Assembly (NCBI GenBank): GCA_030524055.1
Contig: JAUNHH010000008.1
Coordinates: forward strand, 1-64,000
From: Actinomycetaceae bacterium
Lineage (GTDB): Bacteria > Actinomycetota > Actinomycetes > Actinomycetales > Actinomycetaceae
Length of the DNA: 64,000 nucleotides
Reading direction: 5' to 3'
Shown: positions 33,828 to 44,209 of the stretch, piece after piece
Layout: each line of letters begins with the position of its first letter
Numbering within the stretch: position 1 is the first letter of the stretch
Position numbers and translations under genes: made by a program
The notes under the pieces: generated by a model
What the model was told of the DNA's origin: nothing
What the model saw: only the letters and a program-made list of their open reading frames with translations
Databases searched by the model: none

Positions 33828-34886
33828 TTAGTCTTTCGCAGATGAGGCCTTTCCTCCATCGGCGCTCACATGCGCGGTGTCCTTTTTGTCTTTGGCGAGG
33901 GCGGGGTCCTTTTCTTCTTCCGCATCTACGGCATAATCAAGCCCCTCGTTCTCATCCTCAGTATCTTCCTCGTCCTCGTCAGCGAGATCAACCTCAGAAT
34001 CGGTGTCACCCTCGCCTGCCTTGGCGTCGAGTTCTTCAGGAAGGACATTGCGGTTTTGCCCCGCCTTGCCAAGGAAAATAAAGAGCGCAAGGCCCGCAAC
34101 AAAAAGAAGAATGGCCACCCAGGCATTAATACGTAAGCCCAAAAGCACATGGGCTTCGTCAAGGCGAATATTCTCAATAAAGAAACGGCCAACGGCGTAA
34201 ATCATCATATAGACGCCAAGAAGCTGCCCGGCTTTCAATTTGAGGCGCTTATCAAGGATGACCAGCGCGATGACACCCAAGAGATTCCACAGCGATTCAT
34301 AGAGGAATGTTGGGTGGAAAAGCGTGCCGGAAGGATAACCAGGAGGCAAATGAGCATCGTCAATTTCGAGGCCCCAAGGAAGGGTTGTGGGTGCACCAAA
34401 AAGTTCCTGGTTAAACCAATTTCCCCACCGGCCAATCGCCTGGGCTAAAAGAAGTGCCGGAGCAGCGGCGTCAGCTAAAGGCCCCAGACGCTGTCCACTG
34501 CGGTGTGCCGCAATTAAACACCCCAAGACACCACCAGTAATGCCACCCATAATGGCAATCCCGCCCTCCCATATATAGAGGACGCTCACTGGATCAAGTC
34601 CAGGACCAAAGTAATCCTGTAGGTGGGTCAGCACATGCCAGGTCCGTGCACCGACGATTCCTAAGGGAATAGCCCACAGAGCGGCATCAAAGACCAGGTC
34701 AGAGTTACCCCCACGTGTGCGGTAGCGGCGAGAGGTCCACCACACGCCAATGAGCATACCCGTCATAATCAGCAGGCCGTAGGCACGCAAGGGAATTGGC
34801 CCCAGGTACCACACGCCCACTGGCGGTGAGGGTAGCGGCGTTGGCAGTGGGCCGTATGTTGCGGCTAAAGGCAAAAGATCGATCAT
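33828..34886 (-). CDS. lgt: Prolipoprotein diacylglyceryl transferase
   Basis: A 352-residue membrane enzyme. After an N-terminal segment (VGVWYLGPIPLRAYGLL) come at least six hydrophobic helices, with the Lgt signatures GGIAIMGGITGG, AQAIGRWGNWFNQELFG and HPTFLYESLWN; these hold the Arg, Asn and His residues needed for activity. Lgt moves a diacylglyceryl group from phosphatidylglycerol to the cysteine of lipoprotein precursors. The last 80 residues form a strongly acidic cytoplasmic tail (DLADEDEEDTEDENEG) of the kind seen in actinobacterial Lgt, and a dispersed motif copy lies in it. The start overlaps the trpA stop by four bases, so it belongs to the trp operon. Confidence 0.95.
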   Translation of the reverse strand: MIDLLPLAATYGPLPTPLPSPPVGVWYLGPIPLRAYGLLIMTGMLIGVWWTSRRYRTRGGNSDLVFDAALWAIPLGIVGARTWHVLTHLQDYFGPGLDPVSVLYIWEGGIAIMGGITGGVLGCLIAAHRSGQRLGPLADAAAPALLLAQAIGRWGNWFNQELFGAPTTLPWGLEIDDAHLPPGYPSGTLFHPTFLYESLWNLLGVIALVILDKRLKLKAGQLLGVYMMIYAVGRFFIENIRLDEAHVLLGLRINAWVAILLFVAGLALFIFLGKAGQNRNVLPEELDAKAGEGDTDSEVDLADEDEEDTEDENEGLDYAVDAEEEKDPALAKDKKDTAHVSADGGKASSAKD

Positions 34887-35695
34887 GCACGGGCTTCTTT
34901 CACTCCAGAACTCAAGTCAGCACACACCTGCGCCAGTTGGCGCAGTCCACGATCGCGGTCAGACTCGAAAAGGGTTTTCACCAAGGCAGACCCCACAATA
35001 ACGCCATCAGCAAAAGAACCGATGTGGCGCGCTTGTTCTCCTGTCGATACGCCAAGGCCAACACAGACCCGCTCGGCTCCCGCTGCGCGTGTACGTGTGA
35101 CCAGGTCACGTACGTCTTTGCTGATCTGTGCCCGTGCTCCAGTGACTCCCATTGTCGAGGCCGCGTACACCCACCCGTGGGAATGCTCACTGATCAATTC
35201 CAGTCGATGATTCGGCGAGGACGGGGCCACAAGATATACACGTTCAAGGTCATATTCACTGGCGGCATTTTCCCATTCCGCACCCTCTTCTGGAGGAAGG
35301 TCAGGAGTAATCAGGCCGGAGCCACCCACTTCAGCAAAGTCCTTGGCAAAACGGCCCACCCCGTACCATTCAATGGGATTCCAATAGGTCATCACCATTG
35401 TAGGGATCCCATAATCGGTCAGTTCCTGGACGGCGCGGAGAAGATCTTCAAGGTGGACGCCGGTCTCTAAAGCAGCTGTCGTAGCCCTTTGAATAGTTGG
35501 CCCATCCATTCCTGGATCGGAATAGGGAAAACCCAATTCGATAATATCGACGCCATTATCAGCTAAGACTTTACCGGCCGCGATTGAGCCATCCACGCTG
35601 GGAAAACCAACAGGAAGATAGCCAATGAGCGCCGCATTACCTGCGGCTACAGCGGTATCAATAGCCTGGGCTGAACGCAAAAGTGTAGGTGTCAT
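34883..35695 (-). CDS. trpA: Tryptophan synthase alpha subunit
   Basis: A 270-residue TIM barrel. Landmarks are [34 protein letters not shown] (catalytic Glu and Asp), [42 protein letters not shown] and [13 protein letters not shown]. It cleaves indole-3-glycerol phosphate to indole, which is channelled to TrpB. The ATG overlaps the trpB stop by four bases and its own stop overlaps lgt. A copy of the dispersed motif at 35214-35227 falls within the conserved VAPSS stretch, showing the motif is tolerated in conserved coding sequence. Confidence 0.97.
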   Translation of the reverse strand: MTPTLLRSAQAIDTAVAAGNAALIGYLPVGFPSVDGSIAAGKVLADNGVDIIELGFPYSDPGMDGPTIQRATTAALETGVHLEDLLRAVQELTDYGIPTMVMTYWNPIEWYGVGRFAKDFAEVGGSGLITPDLPPEEGAEWENAASEYDLERVYLVAPSSPNHRLELISEHSHGWVYAASTMGVTGARAQISKDVRDLVTRTRAAGAERVCVGLGVSTGEQARHIGSFADGVIVGSALVKTLFESDRDRGLRQLAQVCADLSSGVKEARA

Positions 35696-36996
35696 TGGTG
35701 GCTCTCCCCTGCTGATTCGGTGCCAGCGGATTCAAGGTGGGCAATACCGCTCGGCCCTGCGCTGGGGTCAATGACCCGCAGGTCAGCTTTACCCAGGCCA
35801 AACCAGCGTGAGGCAGTATCCACATCTTTATCGCCACGGCCCGATAAACACACCACGGCAATTGCTTCACTGCCTGGCTCCCATTGATCGCGATGGTCCC
35901 TGGCCCATTGGCGGATTCCTGCCAGTGCATGAGCCGATTCAATCGCAGGAATAATGCCTTCAGTGCGGCATAAGCGCATAAACGCATTCATGGCGTCTGC
36001 ATCAGTGACAGAGATATACGTTGCGCGGCCAGTTTCTGCGAGCCAGGCATGTTCTGGCCCAACCCCTGGGTAATCCAAACCAGCAGAAATAGAGTGAGAG
36101 GCCTTTGTTTGTCCATCACGTTCTTGCAAGACAAAGGTGCGGCCACCGTGAAGAACCCCGGCCTCGTTTGCCGTAATTGACGCTGCATGGCGGCCGGTTT
36201 CAAAGCCATCGCCACCGGCTTCACAGCCAAGGATTTCCACATCAGCGTCATCAAGGAAAGCAGTAAAGGTCCCAATCGCATTGGATCCGCCACCAATACA
36301 CGCACACACCACGTTGGGTAGGCGTCCAAAACGCTCCAGAACTTCTGCGCGCGCTTCGTCACCGATCACGCGTTGAAGATCGCGAACAAGGGTGGGGAAA
36401 GGATGCGGCCCGGCTGCGGTGCCAAAAATGTAATTCGTCGTTTCGACATTGGTCACCCAATCCCGGAACGCCTCGTTAATGGCATCTTTGAGGGTCTGCG
36501 ACCCTTGAGTCACCGCAATGACCTCAGCGCCGAGCATTTGCATACGGGCCACATTTAAGGCTTGCCGCTCGGTGTCTTCACGGCCCATATATACGGTGCA
36601 CTCTAAGCCCAGCAAAGCTGCTGCCGTTGCGGTGGCCACGCCATGTTGACCAGCCCCAGTTTCCGCAATCACCCGGGTTTTCCCGAGTTCTTTTGTCAGA
36701 AGCGCCTGGCCAAGAACATTATTGATTTTGTGGGAGCCTGTGTGATTCAGGTCTTCCCTTTTCAACAGAACGCGCAGGCCCCCAAGATCCTCAGCAAAAC
36801 GAGGAACCTCAGTCAAAAGTGACGGCCGCCCAGCATAGTTATTCAGCAGGTCCGACAGGCGCGCACGAAAGTCAGCGTCATTCCAGAGTCGTGACCAGGC
36901 CTGTTCAAGTTCTTCGAGGGGCCCCATTAAGGGCTCGGCCACAAATCGGCCGCCAAAACGCCCAAAATATGGGCCTTGAACATTGGCAATGGTCAC
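35692..36996 (-). CDS. trpB: Tryptophan synthase beta subunit
   Basis: About 434 residues. It contains the PLP-binding segment [18 protein letters not shown] (with the Lys after HTGSH), [46 protein letters not shown] and the C-terminal GRGDKDVDT loop. It joins indole and serine to give tryptophan. GTG at 36996 is preferred over the in-frame ATG at 37002 because AGGAGGA then lies at a proper distance and GTGA overlaps the trpC stop. It is part of the hisI-trpECBA-lgt run. Confidence 0.96.
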   Translation of the reverse strand: MTIANVQGPYFGRFGGRFVAEPLMGPLEELEQAWSRLWNDADFRARLSDLLNNYAGRPSLLTEVPRFAEDLGGLRVLLKREDLNHTGSHKINNVLGQALLTKELGKTRVIAETGAGQHGVATATAAALLGLECTVYMGREDTERQALNVARMQMLGAEVIAVTQGSQTLKDAINEAFRDWVTNVETTNYIFGTAAGPHPFPTLVRDLQRVIGDEARAEVLERFGRLPNVVCACIGGGSNAIGTFTAFLDDADVEILGCEAGGDGFETGRHAASITANEAGVLHGGRTFVLQERDGQTKASHSISAGLDYPGVGPEHAWLAETGRATYISVTDADAMNAFMRLCRTEGIIPAIESAHALAGIRQWARDHRDQWEPGSEAIAVVCLSGRGDKDVDTASRWFGLGKADLRVIDPSAGPSGIAHLESAGTESAGESHQ

Positions 36997-37844
36997 GACC
37001 ATTCCTCCTGTCGTGCAGAGCGCACACGTTGTTTCCGGTTAGTTGCTAAAGCAGGGTGTGAACCAGCACTGACCATATCTCGTACTGCTTCTGCTGGAGA
37101 CCCAGATTTCACCAGAGCCTCCCCCACCAGGACAGCGTCAGCACCCACATTGGCGTAGTCAAAAACGTCGTGGGGCCCGCGCACACCGGATTCAGCCACA
37201 GCAATGACATCATCGGGGATCATATCGATGACCTGATCAATGGTGGCGCGATCAACTTTCAGTGTGGTCAGATCCCGCGCATTGACACCAATCAGTCGGG
37301 CACCAGCATCAAGGGCGCGCAGAACTTCCAAACGGGAATGGGTTTCCACTAGGGCAGTCATCCCCAGTGATTCAATGCGATCCAGTAAGGACACCAATGC
37401 GGGTTGCTCCAAGGCGGCCACAATCAGTAGCACCAAGTCGGCCCCATAAGCGCGGGCTTCATGGACCTGATAGGGGGTAACAATAAAGTCTTTCCGCAGG
37501 ACAGGAATATCCACGGCTGCCCGTACTGCAGCAAGATCCTCTAAAGACCCGCCGAAACGGCGGCCTTCAGTCAGCACGGAAATAGCGGTGGCGCCACCCT
37601 GTTCATAAAGGGAGGCTAACGCGGCGGGATCAGGAATACCCGCCAATGCCCCTTTCGAGGGCGAGGCACGTTTTACTTCGGCAATAATCGACACGGCACC
37701 TTGATTTCGGTGAAATGCCGCCAAAGCGTCAAGCGCTTCGGGGGCTCGGCGAGCCCGTTCTTTCACTGCCTCTAAAGGGGTATGGGATTGGCGGACCTTA
37801 AGGTCCTCAAGTACGCCGACGATAATGTCGTCTAGGACGTTCAT
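36993..37844 (-). CDS. trpC: Indole-3-glycerol phosphate synthase
   Basis: A 283-residue TIM barrel with the TrpC signatures [69 protein letters not shown] and [13 protein letters not shown]. It closes the indole ring from 1-(2-carboxyphenylamino)-1-deoxyribulose 5-phosphate. A strong ribosome-binding site AAGGAGGAAGG precedes the ATG. A 69-bp gap separates it from trpE, the largest gap in the trp cluster. It is not fused to TrpF, consistent with use of the bifunctional PriA in actinobacteria. Confidence 0.97.
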   Translation of the reverse strand: MNVLDDIIVGVLEDLKVRQSHTPLEAVKERARRAPEALDALAAFHRNQGAVSIIAEVKRASPSKGALAGIPDPAALASLYEQGGATAISVLTEGRRFGGSLEDLAAVRAAVDIPVLRKDFIVTPYQVHEARAYGADLVLLIVAALEQPALVSLLDRIESLGMTALVETHSRLEVLRALDAGARLIGVNARDLTTLKVDRATIDQVIDMIPDDVIAVAESGVRGPHDVFDYANVGADAVLVGEALVKSGSPAEAVRDMVSAGSHPALATNRKQRVRSARQEEWS

Positions 37845-37913
37845 GTCGCGTTGCCTTCCTCCTTGACCATATGCAGCCTAACGTGCATGAGGCCAACTCG
37901 CGCTTTTGTCCTG

Positions 37914-39509
37914 TTATTCGGCTATTCGTAACGCAGTGCCCACCGCGCCCTGACCTGATTCCGAGCCTGAGGCAGGAATCAAACAGGTTGCAGTAGTCAC
38001 AGCAGATAGGGCGGCCGCTGCTTTATTTCGGGCTTCCTCATATTCCGTTGCGGGAACAGATTCAGCGACAACGCCAACGCCGGCTTGAACGCTGGCCCGA
38101 CCAGCCTCGACTGTTGCGGTACGAATAACAATGGCTAAATCAGCGTCGCCACTGAAATCGAAATAGCCCACTACTCCCCCATAGAAACCGCGAGCAGCAG
38201 GTTCTAAATCATCAATGAGGCGAATAGCTCGTGGTTTTGGCGCACCCGACAATGTGCCCGCAGGGAATGTGGCGACTAATGCATCTAAGGCATCAACATT
38301 GTCGGCGAGAACACCGGTCACCGTCGAAGAAATATGCTGAATATGCGAATAGCGCTTAATCTCCATGAGCGTTGCCACTTCTACAGTGGCGGGGTCGCAC
38401 ACTTTCGACAGGTCATTACGCGCTAAATCCACCAACATGACATGCTCGGATAATTCCTTTGGATCAGCCAGAAGCTCTTCAGCGAGACGCCGATCTTCTG
38501 CAGAATCTGCACCCCTGGGCCGCGATCCTGCAATGGGATAGGTCCACACGCGTCCTGATTCGCAGCGCAATAGCGTTTCTGGCGAGGAGCCAACTAATTC
38601 AAAGGTGTCGCCATTACCTTTAGGCAGACACAGGTAGTACATATAGGGCGATGGATTCACTGTCCGCAGAACACGATAGACATCAACCCCAGAAGCCGCC
38701 GTGTCAATATCCAATCGCAATGAGGGAACAACCTGGAATACTTCCCCGTCGCGAATCGCTTCTTTTGCTCCAACAACGGCCGATTCAAAGTCGGGGCGGG
38801 ATGTACGTTCGCGGATTTCTGTGCCCGCCCCGCCCTCGTCAATTCCGAAAATAGACGGAGCGATGGGCCGTGACAGGTCTGCCACCATTTTCTCAATGCG
38901 GCCAAGAGCATCCTCATAAGCCTGATCAACGCGTTCATCTGTGCCGTCCAGATTCCAGGCGATCGCCACCAGCCACACGGAGCCGTCAGAGTGGTCAATA
39001 GCAGCCACATCGGAGGCAAGACACAGCACCGCATCAGGCAGGTCATGTTCTTTAGGGGCGGTTGGCGTCAATGTGGGTTCCCATTCGGGAATAATCCCCC
39101 ACCCGAGGCTCCCCACCAGTGCACCTGTCAGTGGCGGCAGGCCGGGCAATTGCTCGACTTTCAACGTGGTCAAGGCCGAATGAAGGACCTCTAAAAAGGT
39201 GCCCTCTTCTAATGCGCCAGCTGGGCACACTCCATGCCATTTTGCGTGACCACCAGAGGAAATAATCGATCCGGCACTGGAAGCCCCCACAAATGACCAG
39301 CGTCCCCACCGTCCATCATGTTCGGCGGATTCGAGGATAAATGTTCCTTCTTTGCCGTGGCTGAGTTGGCGATACACACCCACAGCAGAAAGTTCGTCAG
39401 CCAGGACGCGCCGCACAACGGGGATCACGCGACGCTGCGCGGCTAACTCGCGGAAGCCGTCAAGGCTGGGCCAGGTCCCACCCCAGGGCACAGTGATGGG
39501 GGTTTCCAT
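37914..39509 (-). CDS. trpE: Anthranilate synthase component I
   Basis: About 531 residues from the ATG at 39509, behind AAGGAGC. The N-terminal domain has the ESAEHDGRWGRWSFVG region (feedback site of tryptophan near the LES motif), and the chorismate-binding domain has IREGEVFQV-like sequence (IRDGEVFQVVPSLRLD), ETLLRCESGRVWTYPIAGSRPRG, LVDLARNDLSKVC and TFPAGTLSGAPKPRAIRLIDDLE. It turns chorismate plus ammonia into anthranilate, together with TrpG encoded elsewhere. It starts two bases after the hisI stop. A dispersed motif copy sits in a variable loop (38827-38840). Confidence 0.97.
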   Translation of the reverse strand: METPITVPWGGTWPSLDGFRELAAQRRVIPVVRRVLADELSAVGVYRQLSHGKEGTFILESAEHDGRWGRWSFVGASSAGSIISSGGHAKWHGVCPAGALEEGTFLEVLHSALTTLKVEQLPGLPPLTGALVGSLGWGIIPEWEPTLTPTAPKEHDLPDAVLCLASDVAAIDHSDGSVWLVAIAWNLDGTDERVDQAYEDALGRIEKMVADLSRPIAPSIFGIDEGGAGTEIRERTSRPDFESAVVGAKEAIRDGEVFQVVPSLRLDIDTAASGVDVYRVLRTVNPSPYMYYLCLPKGNGDTFELVGSSPETLLRCESGRVWTYPIAGSRPRGADSAEDRRLAEELLADPKELSEHVMLVDLARNDLSKVCDPATVEVATLMEIKRYSHIQHISSTVTGVLADNVDALDALVATFPAGTLSGAPKPRAIRLIDDLEPAARGFYGGVVGYFDFSGDADLAIVIRTATVEAGRASVQAGVGVVAESVPATEYEEARNKAAAALSAVTTATCLIPASGSESGQGAVGTALRIAE

Positions 39510-39510
39510 A

Positions 39511-39909
39511 TCAGCTCCTTTCCTGGGGGTTGGGTGCACCTGTGGTGTCTGAACCGTTCACAGCGTTTATTGCAGGCAAAAGTCCGCCCTCGTCAAAACA
39601 GGAAGCAGCACCCGTGTGGCAGGCCGCTCCAATTTGGTTAACGCGGACTAAAAGGGTGTCTCCATCGCAGTCGATGGCAACAGAATGGACGTATTGGGCG
39701 TGTCCGGAAGTGTCCCCTTTACGCCAATATTCGCTTCTCGAGCGGGACCAGAAGGTGACTCGACCTGTGGTGAGGGTCCGGTGGAGCGCTTCATCGTCCA
39801 TCCATCCGACCATCAGGACCTCATGGGAATCCCATTGCTGAATCACAGCAGGGACCAACCCATTGGGGTCACGTTTTAATCGCGTGGCAATACTCGGGTC
39901 CAAACTCAC
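39511..39909 (-). CDS. hisI: Phosphoribosyl-AMP cyclohydrolase
   Basis: About 132 residues from a GTG at 39909. The family core is intact: [25 protein letters not shown], the [20 protein letters not shown] segment and the metal-binding [26 protein letters not shown]. It opens the ring of phosphoribosyl-AMP in histidine synthesis. The frame continues upstream into the end of the prepilin peptidase gene; these extra residues do not belong to the family, and the true start lies anywhere from 39909 to about 40010, where the peptidase gene stops. hisI next to trpE is common in actinobacteria. Confidence 0.92.
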   Translation of the reverse strand: MSLDPSIATRLKRDPNGLVPAVIQQWDSHEVLMVGWMDDEALHRTLTTGRVTFWSRSRSEYWRKGDTSGHAQYVHSVAIDCDGDTLLVRVNQIGAACHTGAASCFDEGGLLPAINAVNGSDTTGAPNPQERS

Positions 39910-40009
39910 ATCACCATCATGACATTCCGCGCGCTTTCCACGTGCCAGCGTCCACCCATCTACGAGGGCGGGGTCCAAAACAATCCACGTGGTAGTGGAC
40001 TGCTGAGCT

Positions 40010-40705
40010 TTAGATCCAGTCAGGGAGAACACCCCAGAGGAGATGGGATATGACTGCACCGCCAATGAGCCACGGCCCCAGTGCCATTCGCGAATCAGTG
40101 GCAGCAGAACGGGCCACAAGATTCCATAAAGCAGCCAATCCTGCAGCGACAATCGACACAATCAAACCTGATACTGGGGCCTCAATGCCCAGAACTCCCA
40201 GCATCGCGCCGAGGACCGGAGCAAGTTTGACATCCCCCTGCCCTACTCCGCCAGGCAGTCGCGACAATATCCACAGTGGGATAAGCCAAATCAGGGCACC
40301 AACAATGGATTTTGTAAGGATCCACAGGGGCGTATCGGACATGAGTGAGGCCAGGATGACACCCACCGCGACTCCACAGCCCATCATCCGGGTATAGCTA
40401 TCTGGAAGGCGGTGGGTCCGCCAATCAACATAGGCGGAAAGAACACCAAGCATGGCCACAGAAACAACCGCTGGCGAGGCTGGACGCTGCTGCGATGAGA
40501 TCACGAAAATAGCGCCAATAATCACCACTGACCACCAGACATTCCCTTTAGGTAAAGGGGTCAATCCTGCTTCAATCAGGTAGCGCCGTTGGATTTTCCA
40601 TCCGCGTAGCCACATCCACCATCCAATAAGAATCCAGGTGAGGAATCCGGCAAGAAGACGAGTTTCTTCGTGGGTGGTAAGGAATGTGCGGATGGTCTCC
40701 ATCAT
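40010..40705 (-). CDS. Prepilin peptidase-like A24 membrane protease
   Basis: A 231-residue membrane protein with about six helices. The two aspartates of A24 aspartyl proteases are present in [10 protein letters not shown] and [14 protein letters not shown]. These enzymes cleave type IV prepilin or Tad pilin leaders at the inner face of the membrane; the N-terminal methylase domain of PilD is absent, as in TadV/CpaA. No pilin or Tad genes lie in the window. The start overlaps the aroE stop by four bases, and in Mycobacterium the same peptidase-aroE-mltG order is found. Confidence 0.85.
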   Translation of the reverse strand: MMETIRTFLTTHEETRLLAGFLTWILIGWWMWLRGWKIQRRYLIEAGLTPLPKGNVWWSVVIIGAIFVISSQQRPASPAVVSVAMLGVLSAYVDWRTHRLPDSYTRMMGCGVAVGVILASLMSDTPLWILTKSIVGALIWLIPLWILSRLPGGVGQGDVKLAPVLGAMLGVLGIEAPVSGLIVSIVAAGLAALWNLVARSAATDSRMALGPWLIGGAVISHLLWGVLPDWI

Positions 40706-41541
40706 GAGCTGACTTTAGCCCATAGAGCAGAACGAACAACATCCAGATCGGCGTCCCGTCCTGTCATGAGTTTGACCTGTTGGATTCCTTGGGCGGCCAA
40801 CATATCAAGGCCGTGGGCGCTTGCCCCACCTTTATCCTTCCACGCGGCCACAAGTGGTGTGGTTAAAGGCGAGTAAATGACATCAAGAAGCACGCCCTGT
40901 GGGGTTGGAGTTTCAGGGGCACCAAGACGGGCAGCTAGAGAATCCGCCACCCCTGCGGGCAGGGTAGAAATGACAGCGTCAACACTGGTGGCCAGGCCGA
41001 TCACCCGGTCGGCGTCGCTAAGAGGAATCTGATCGACCTCTAAGCCGAGGCGCATTGCCACTGTGAGAAGTGAATGTGGGCCGTGAAAACGTCGCGCCGC
41101 GACATGAATACGGGTCAGGTTTGGGTTACCTATAGCGGCAAGGGTTGAGGCAGCGGTCGCGCCACTTCCGAGGACGAGGGCGGAGCGGATTGGCTGTGAA
41201 CGCACCTGTGATATCGCCGAAAAGATACCGTAGACATCGGTATTAAAACCGGTCAGGGTCCCACCGGAATGAATAACGGTATTGACGCTTCCCAGTGCCT
41301 GCGCCAATGGATCAATAGCGTCAAGATAGGGAATGACAGCCTGTTTACAGGGCATTGTCACCGATAGTCCACGGCATTCTTTATCCAGAGAGGTCAGGAG
41401 TTCTTCTACTCCCTCTTTATCGCAGTCAATTCTGCGATATTCCCACTCTTGGCTAATCCCCAGCCAATCCCACGCAGCGCGGTGCAGAGTTGGCGATAGC
41501 GAGTGATCAACTGGGGATCCAATAACGGCAGCCCAAGGCAT
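40702..41541 (-). CDS. aroE: Shikimate dehydrogenase
   Basis: A 279-residue protein. The substrate-binding start AAVIGSPVDHSLSPTLHRAAW, the motif GLSVTMPCKQAVIP (catalytic Lys at CKQ), LGSVNTVIHSGGTLTGFNTDVYG and the nucleotide-binding VLGSGATAASTLAA (where a dispersed motif copy lies) are all present. The NADP-binding Arg in AARRFH is seen. It reduces 3-dehydroshikimate to shikimate in aromatic amino acid synthesis. It abuts mltG and overlaps the downstream peptidase. Confidence 0.94.
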   Translation of the reverse strand: MPWAAVIGSPVDHSLSPTLHRAAWDWLGISQEWEYRRIDCDKEGVEELLTSLDKECRGLSVTMPCKQAVIPYLDAIDPLAQALGSVNTVIHSGGTLTGFNTDVYGIFSAISQVRSQPIRSALVLGSGATAASTLAAIGNPNLTRIHVAARRFHGPHSLLTVAMRLGLEVDQIPLSDADRVIGLATSVDAVISTLPAGVADSLAARLGAPETPTPQGVLLDVIYSPLTTPLVAAWKDKGGASAHGLDMLAAQGIQQVKLMTGRDADLDVVRSALWAKVSS

Positions 41542-43727
41542 TACTTACACTTGCCTTTATTTGCCGCGCAGTATTGGTTGAGGCGCTCGATATTCTTGGT
41601 GTGTTCCTCATTTGTTTCGGCGAATAAAGTCTCACCTGTATCCAAATCGATGGTGACGAAATACAGCCATTTGCCATCAGCAGGTTTCAGTGTCGCGGCA
41701 ATAGCTGCTTCACTGGGAGAAGCAATTGGAGTTGGAGGCAAACCAGCATGAAGATAGGTGTTATAAGGCGTGTCTTTCTCCAGGTCGCCGGTTTCAAGTA
41801 AGCCACCCGCACGCCCAAGACCATAAGTCACAGTGGAGTCCATTTGGAGTTTGCCCTGCGTTTCCCCATCCGGTTGGGCAAGACGGTTTTCAATGACTCG
41901 GGCAACCTTAGGAAGGTATTCGTCAATATTGACTTCACGCTCCAAAATCGACGCCTTGATCAATACGACTTGCCGTTGCCCTTCGGGGATATTGAGTTTA
42001 TCCAAAGTGGCATCTGTTTTCGCCACCATCTTGGCAAAAACGGTAGTGGGCGTGTCTTCCGAACTGATTTCATAGGAGCCTGGTGCTAACCAGCCTTCCA
42101 GTTTGCCTTTTGCTTCTGCAGGCAGGCCTAATGACTGTGGGGAATCAATTGCCGCTTGAATATCTTTTTCCTCGAATTTGGTGACCTTGCGCATTCTTTC
42201 GATAACCTGCGCTACGGTTTCGCCAGAATTTACTGTCACCGTATTATCAGAGCGATTAGCTTCATCGAGTAATGCGGCAACCGCATTGGATGAACTCATT
42301 TGTTGTTTCAGCGTATATGTTCCAGGGCGGATTGTGGATGAGGCTTTATTGGATTCCCAGGCGCGGGTAAACGCAGGCACTGATTTCACCACGCCGGCAT
42401 TCATGAGTTTTTCGCCAATAGCGGTGCCGGATTCGCCTTCCTCAATCACCACTTCCACCTGACCGCTACCTTCACCCACAAAGTCATCGGATTCTTGGGC
42501 AACGGGACGCTGATTTCCAAGGAATGTCCAGGCGTAATAGGCAGCTCCGGCCACCAGAGCAAGGACGAGAAGAATAATGATAAAGGCACGGACTCTACGC
42601 CAGAAGGTACGCCTTTTGACTTGGCGGCGCTCATGTTCGAGGCGTCGGGTCCGCATTCCCGTGGTTTCTGCACCCGGTTCGCTCACTCCAGGGAAAAGGG
42701 CAAGGTCATCTTCAAGATCAATAGGGGTGACCTCTGTTTCGGACTGCTGTGCCGGGGTTGCAGTGTCCCCGCCACCTGACAGTGGTTTCCACCCTGCTGG
42801 TGAAGCTGGTGCGGTAGTGCTGGCAAAGTCATCATGGGTGCCCGCATCTTGGTAGTCCGTAGCCGGAGTTGGGGCATCTAACGGTGGGAAAATGCTGCCA
42901 GAGGCAGGAGTTTCCTCGAGATCGGCCGCAGAATCACTATTTACGCCAGAATTTAGCCAATGGGGTGTGGCACCCCTGGAGGATCCGACGTCATCTTGAC
43001 TGGAATTACGACGCGGGGCGGGGGCGGCACTAGCCGTTTCGCCCGCATTCGCCGCCGCAGCAGCATTGCGCCCATTGGCACGCGGAAGAGTACGTGAGTC
43101 AATACTGCCTGTTGTCGGTGAACTCGCCGATGGGGTACGCCGAGGCGCATTTTCACCAGCCAATATGGACCCGGTGTCAGACGTCGCGGAAGAAGCAGCA
43201 TTGCTATTAGCGCCCTGCTGACGTTTACGCATGTCAGCTCGGCGCCGTGTGGGCGGTTGTGGACGTGAACCGCTGCTGGGCGTTGTTGGGATTTCTTGTG
43301 ACGAGGCCGGGGCGTGGTCACCAAAAGTACCCCCGGTAGATGAGGCACTACTCCCATTCAATGCGGCAGCCCGACGAGTGGGACGCACACTTCCCTGGGG
43401 GCGCCCACCTTTTTCACGTGGCGAGGCAGGGCTATCTGAAGAACTATGGGCACCACGATGGGAGGGGCGACGCGAACCTGTTGAAGCCGCAGTGGATGAG
43501 GCAGGATCCGCCCCGCCCTCGTGACGACTGGCCGAAGACGCAGAAGAACGAGCCTGGTCCAATGCAGATGGACTGACATGTCGGCCACGAGCCTGAGGAC
43601 GCTGCGCAGAATCAGAGTCAAGATCGGCTCCCCGCCGGGCAAGCTCCTCACGCGCACGTGCAAGCTCTTCGGCGTGGATCTCACGCCGGGAGCGGAACTT
43701 CGGAATAGGACGTTCGCTCTCCGTCAC
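41541..43727 (-). CDS. mltG: MltG-type endolytic transglycosylase with long disordered N-terminus
   Basis: A 728-residue protein. The first 360 residues are low-complexity, rich in Ser, Ala, Pro, Arg and Gly, cytoplasmic and probably disordered. One transmembrane helix (AFIIILLVLALVAGAAYYAW, near residue 390) follows a basic stretch. The extracellular part is the YceG/MltG domain: LysM-like VVIEEGESGTAIGEKL, then ILEREVNIDEYLPKVARVIENRL (catalytic Glu) and LQMDSTVTYGLGR, ending PPTPIASPSEAAIAA. MltG cuts nascent peptidoglycan strands and sets their length. Two dispersed motif copies lie in the disordered part (43300 and 43510). The start overlaps the ruvX stop. Confidence 0.94.
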   Translation of the reverse strand: MTESERPIPKFRSRREIHAEELARAREELARRGADLDSDSAQRPQARGRHVSPSALDQARSSASSASRHEGGADPASSTAASTGSRRPSHRGAHSSSDSPASPREKGGRPQGSVRPTRRAAALNGSSASSTGGTFGDHAPASSQEIPTTPSSGSRPQPPTRRRADMRKRQQGANSNAASSATSDTGSILAGENAPRRTPSASSPTTGSIDSRTLPRANGRNAAAAANAGETASAAPAPRRNSSQDDVGSSRGATPHWLNSGVNSDSAADLEETPASGSIFPPLDAPTPATDYQDAGTHDDFASTTAPASPAGWKPLSGGGDTATPAQQSETEVTPIDLEDDLALFPGVSEPGAETTGMRTRRLEHERRQVKRRTFWRRVRAFIIILLVLALVAGAAYYAWTFLGNQRPVAQESDDFVGEGSGQVEVVIEEGESGTAIGEKLMNAGVVKSVPAFTRAWESNKASSTIRPGTYTLKQQMSSSNAVAALLDEANRSDNTVTVNSGETVAQVIERMRKVTKFEEKDIQAAIDSPQSLGLPAEAKGKLEGWLAPGSYEISSEDTPTTVFAKMVAKTDATLDKLNIPEGQRQVVLIKASILEREVNIDEYLPKVARVIENRLAQPDGETQGKLQMDSTVTYGLGRAGGLLETGDLEKDTPYNTYLHAGLPPTPIASPSEAAIAATLKPADGKWLYFVTIDLDTGETLFAETNEEHTKNIERLNQYCAANKGKCK

Positions 43728-44209
43728 GTGGTTTCCTTCCTATCGGGGCTCTCAACAGTAACGCCAGGGGGACGACCCCCCATCCGTTCCATGTCCAGTG
43801 CCTGTTCAAGAATGATTTGAGCCGCCACTTGGTCAATGACCTCGCGGTGGTCGCGTTCGGGTACACCCGAGGCCCGCAGCCTCGCATGTGCCTGGTTCGA
43901 GCTTAGCCTCTCGTCAACGAGGGCAACACGCACCCCCGGTAGCGCTCGAGCAATATGCCGAGCATAGCGACGAGCACCTTTCGCTGAAACTCCCTCGCCT
44001 CCTTTGAGGTGGCGAGGCAGTCCGACGATGACCTCAATCGTGTCGAATTCCTCGACAAGTGTCGCTAAATATGTGATCTCACTCGCATCATCGGCGCGTC
44101 GAAGCGTTTCAACTGGAAAGGTCAGAATACCCTCTGGGTCCGTGCGGGCAATACCCACACGAACTGAGCCAACATCAACGCTAAAACGCACCCCCCGACG
44201 AATAGTCAC
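43724..44209 (-). CDS. ruvX: YqgF/RuvX Holliday junction resolvase-like protein
   Basis: A 161-residue RNase H-fold protein: VDVGSVRVGIARTD near the N-terminus (first catalytic Asp), VEFDTIEVIVGLPRHLKGGEG with the conserved GLP, VALVDERLSSNQA (catalytic Glu in DERLS) and DQVAAQIILEQALD. It is implicated in 16S rRNA 5' end maturation and possibly branched DNA processing. The position between alaS and mltG is the standard actinobacterial one, and the gene overlaps both neighbours by four bases. Confidence 0.94.
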   Translation of the reverse strand: MTIRRGVRFSVDVGSVRVGIARTDPEGILTFPVETLRRADDASEITYLATLVEEFDTIEVIVGLPRHLKGGEGVSAKGARRYARHIARALPGVRVALVDERLSSNQAHARLRASGVPERDHREVIDQVAAQIILEQALDMERMGGRPPGVTVESPDRKETT

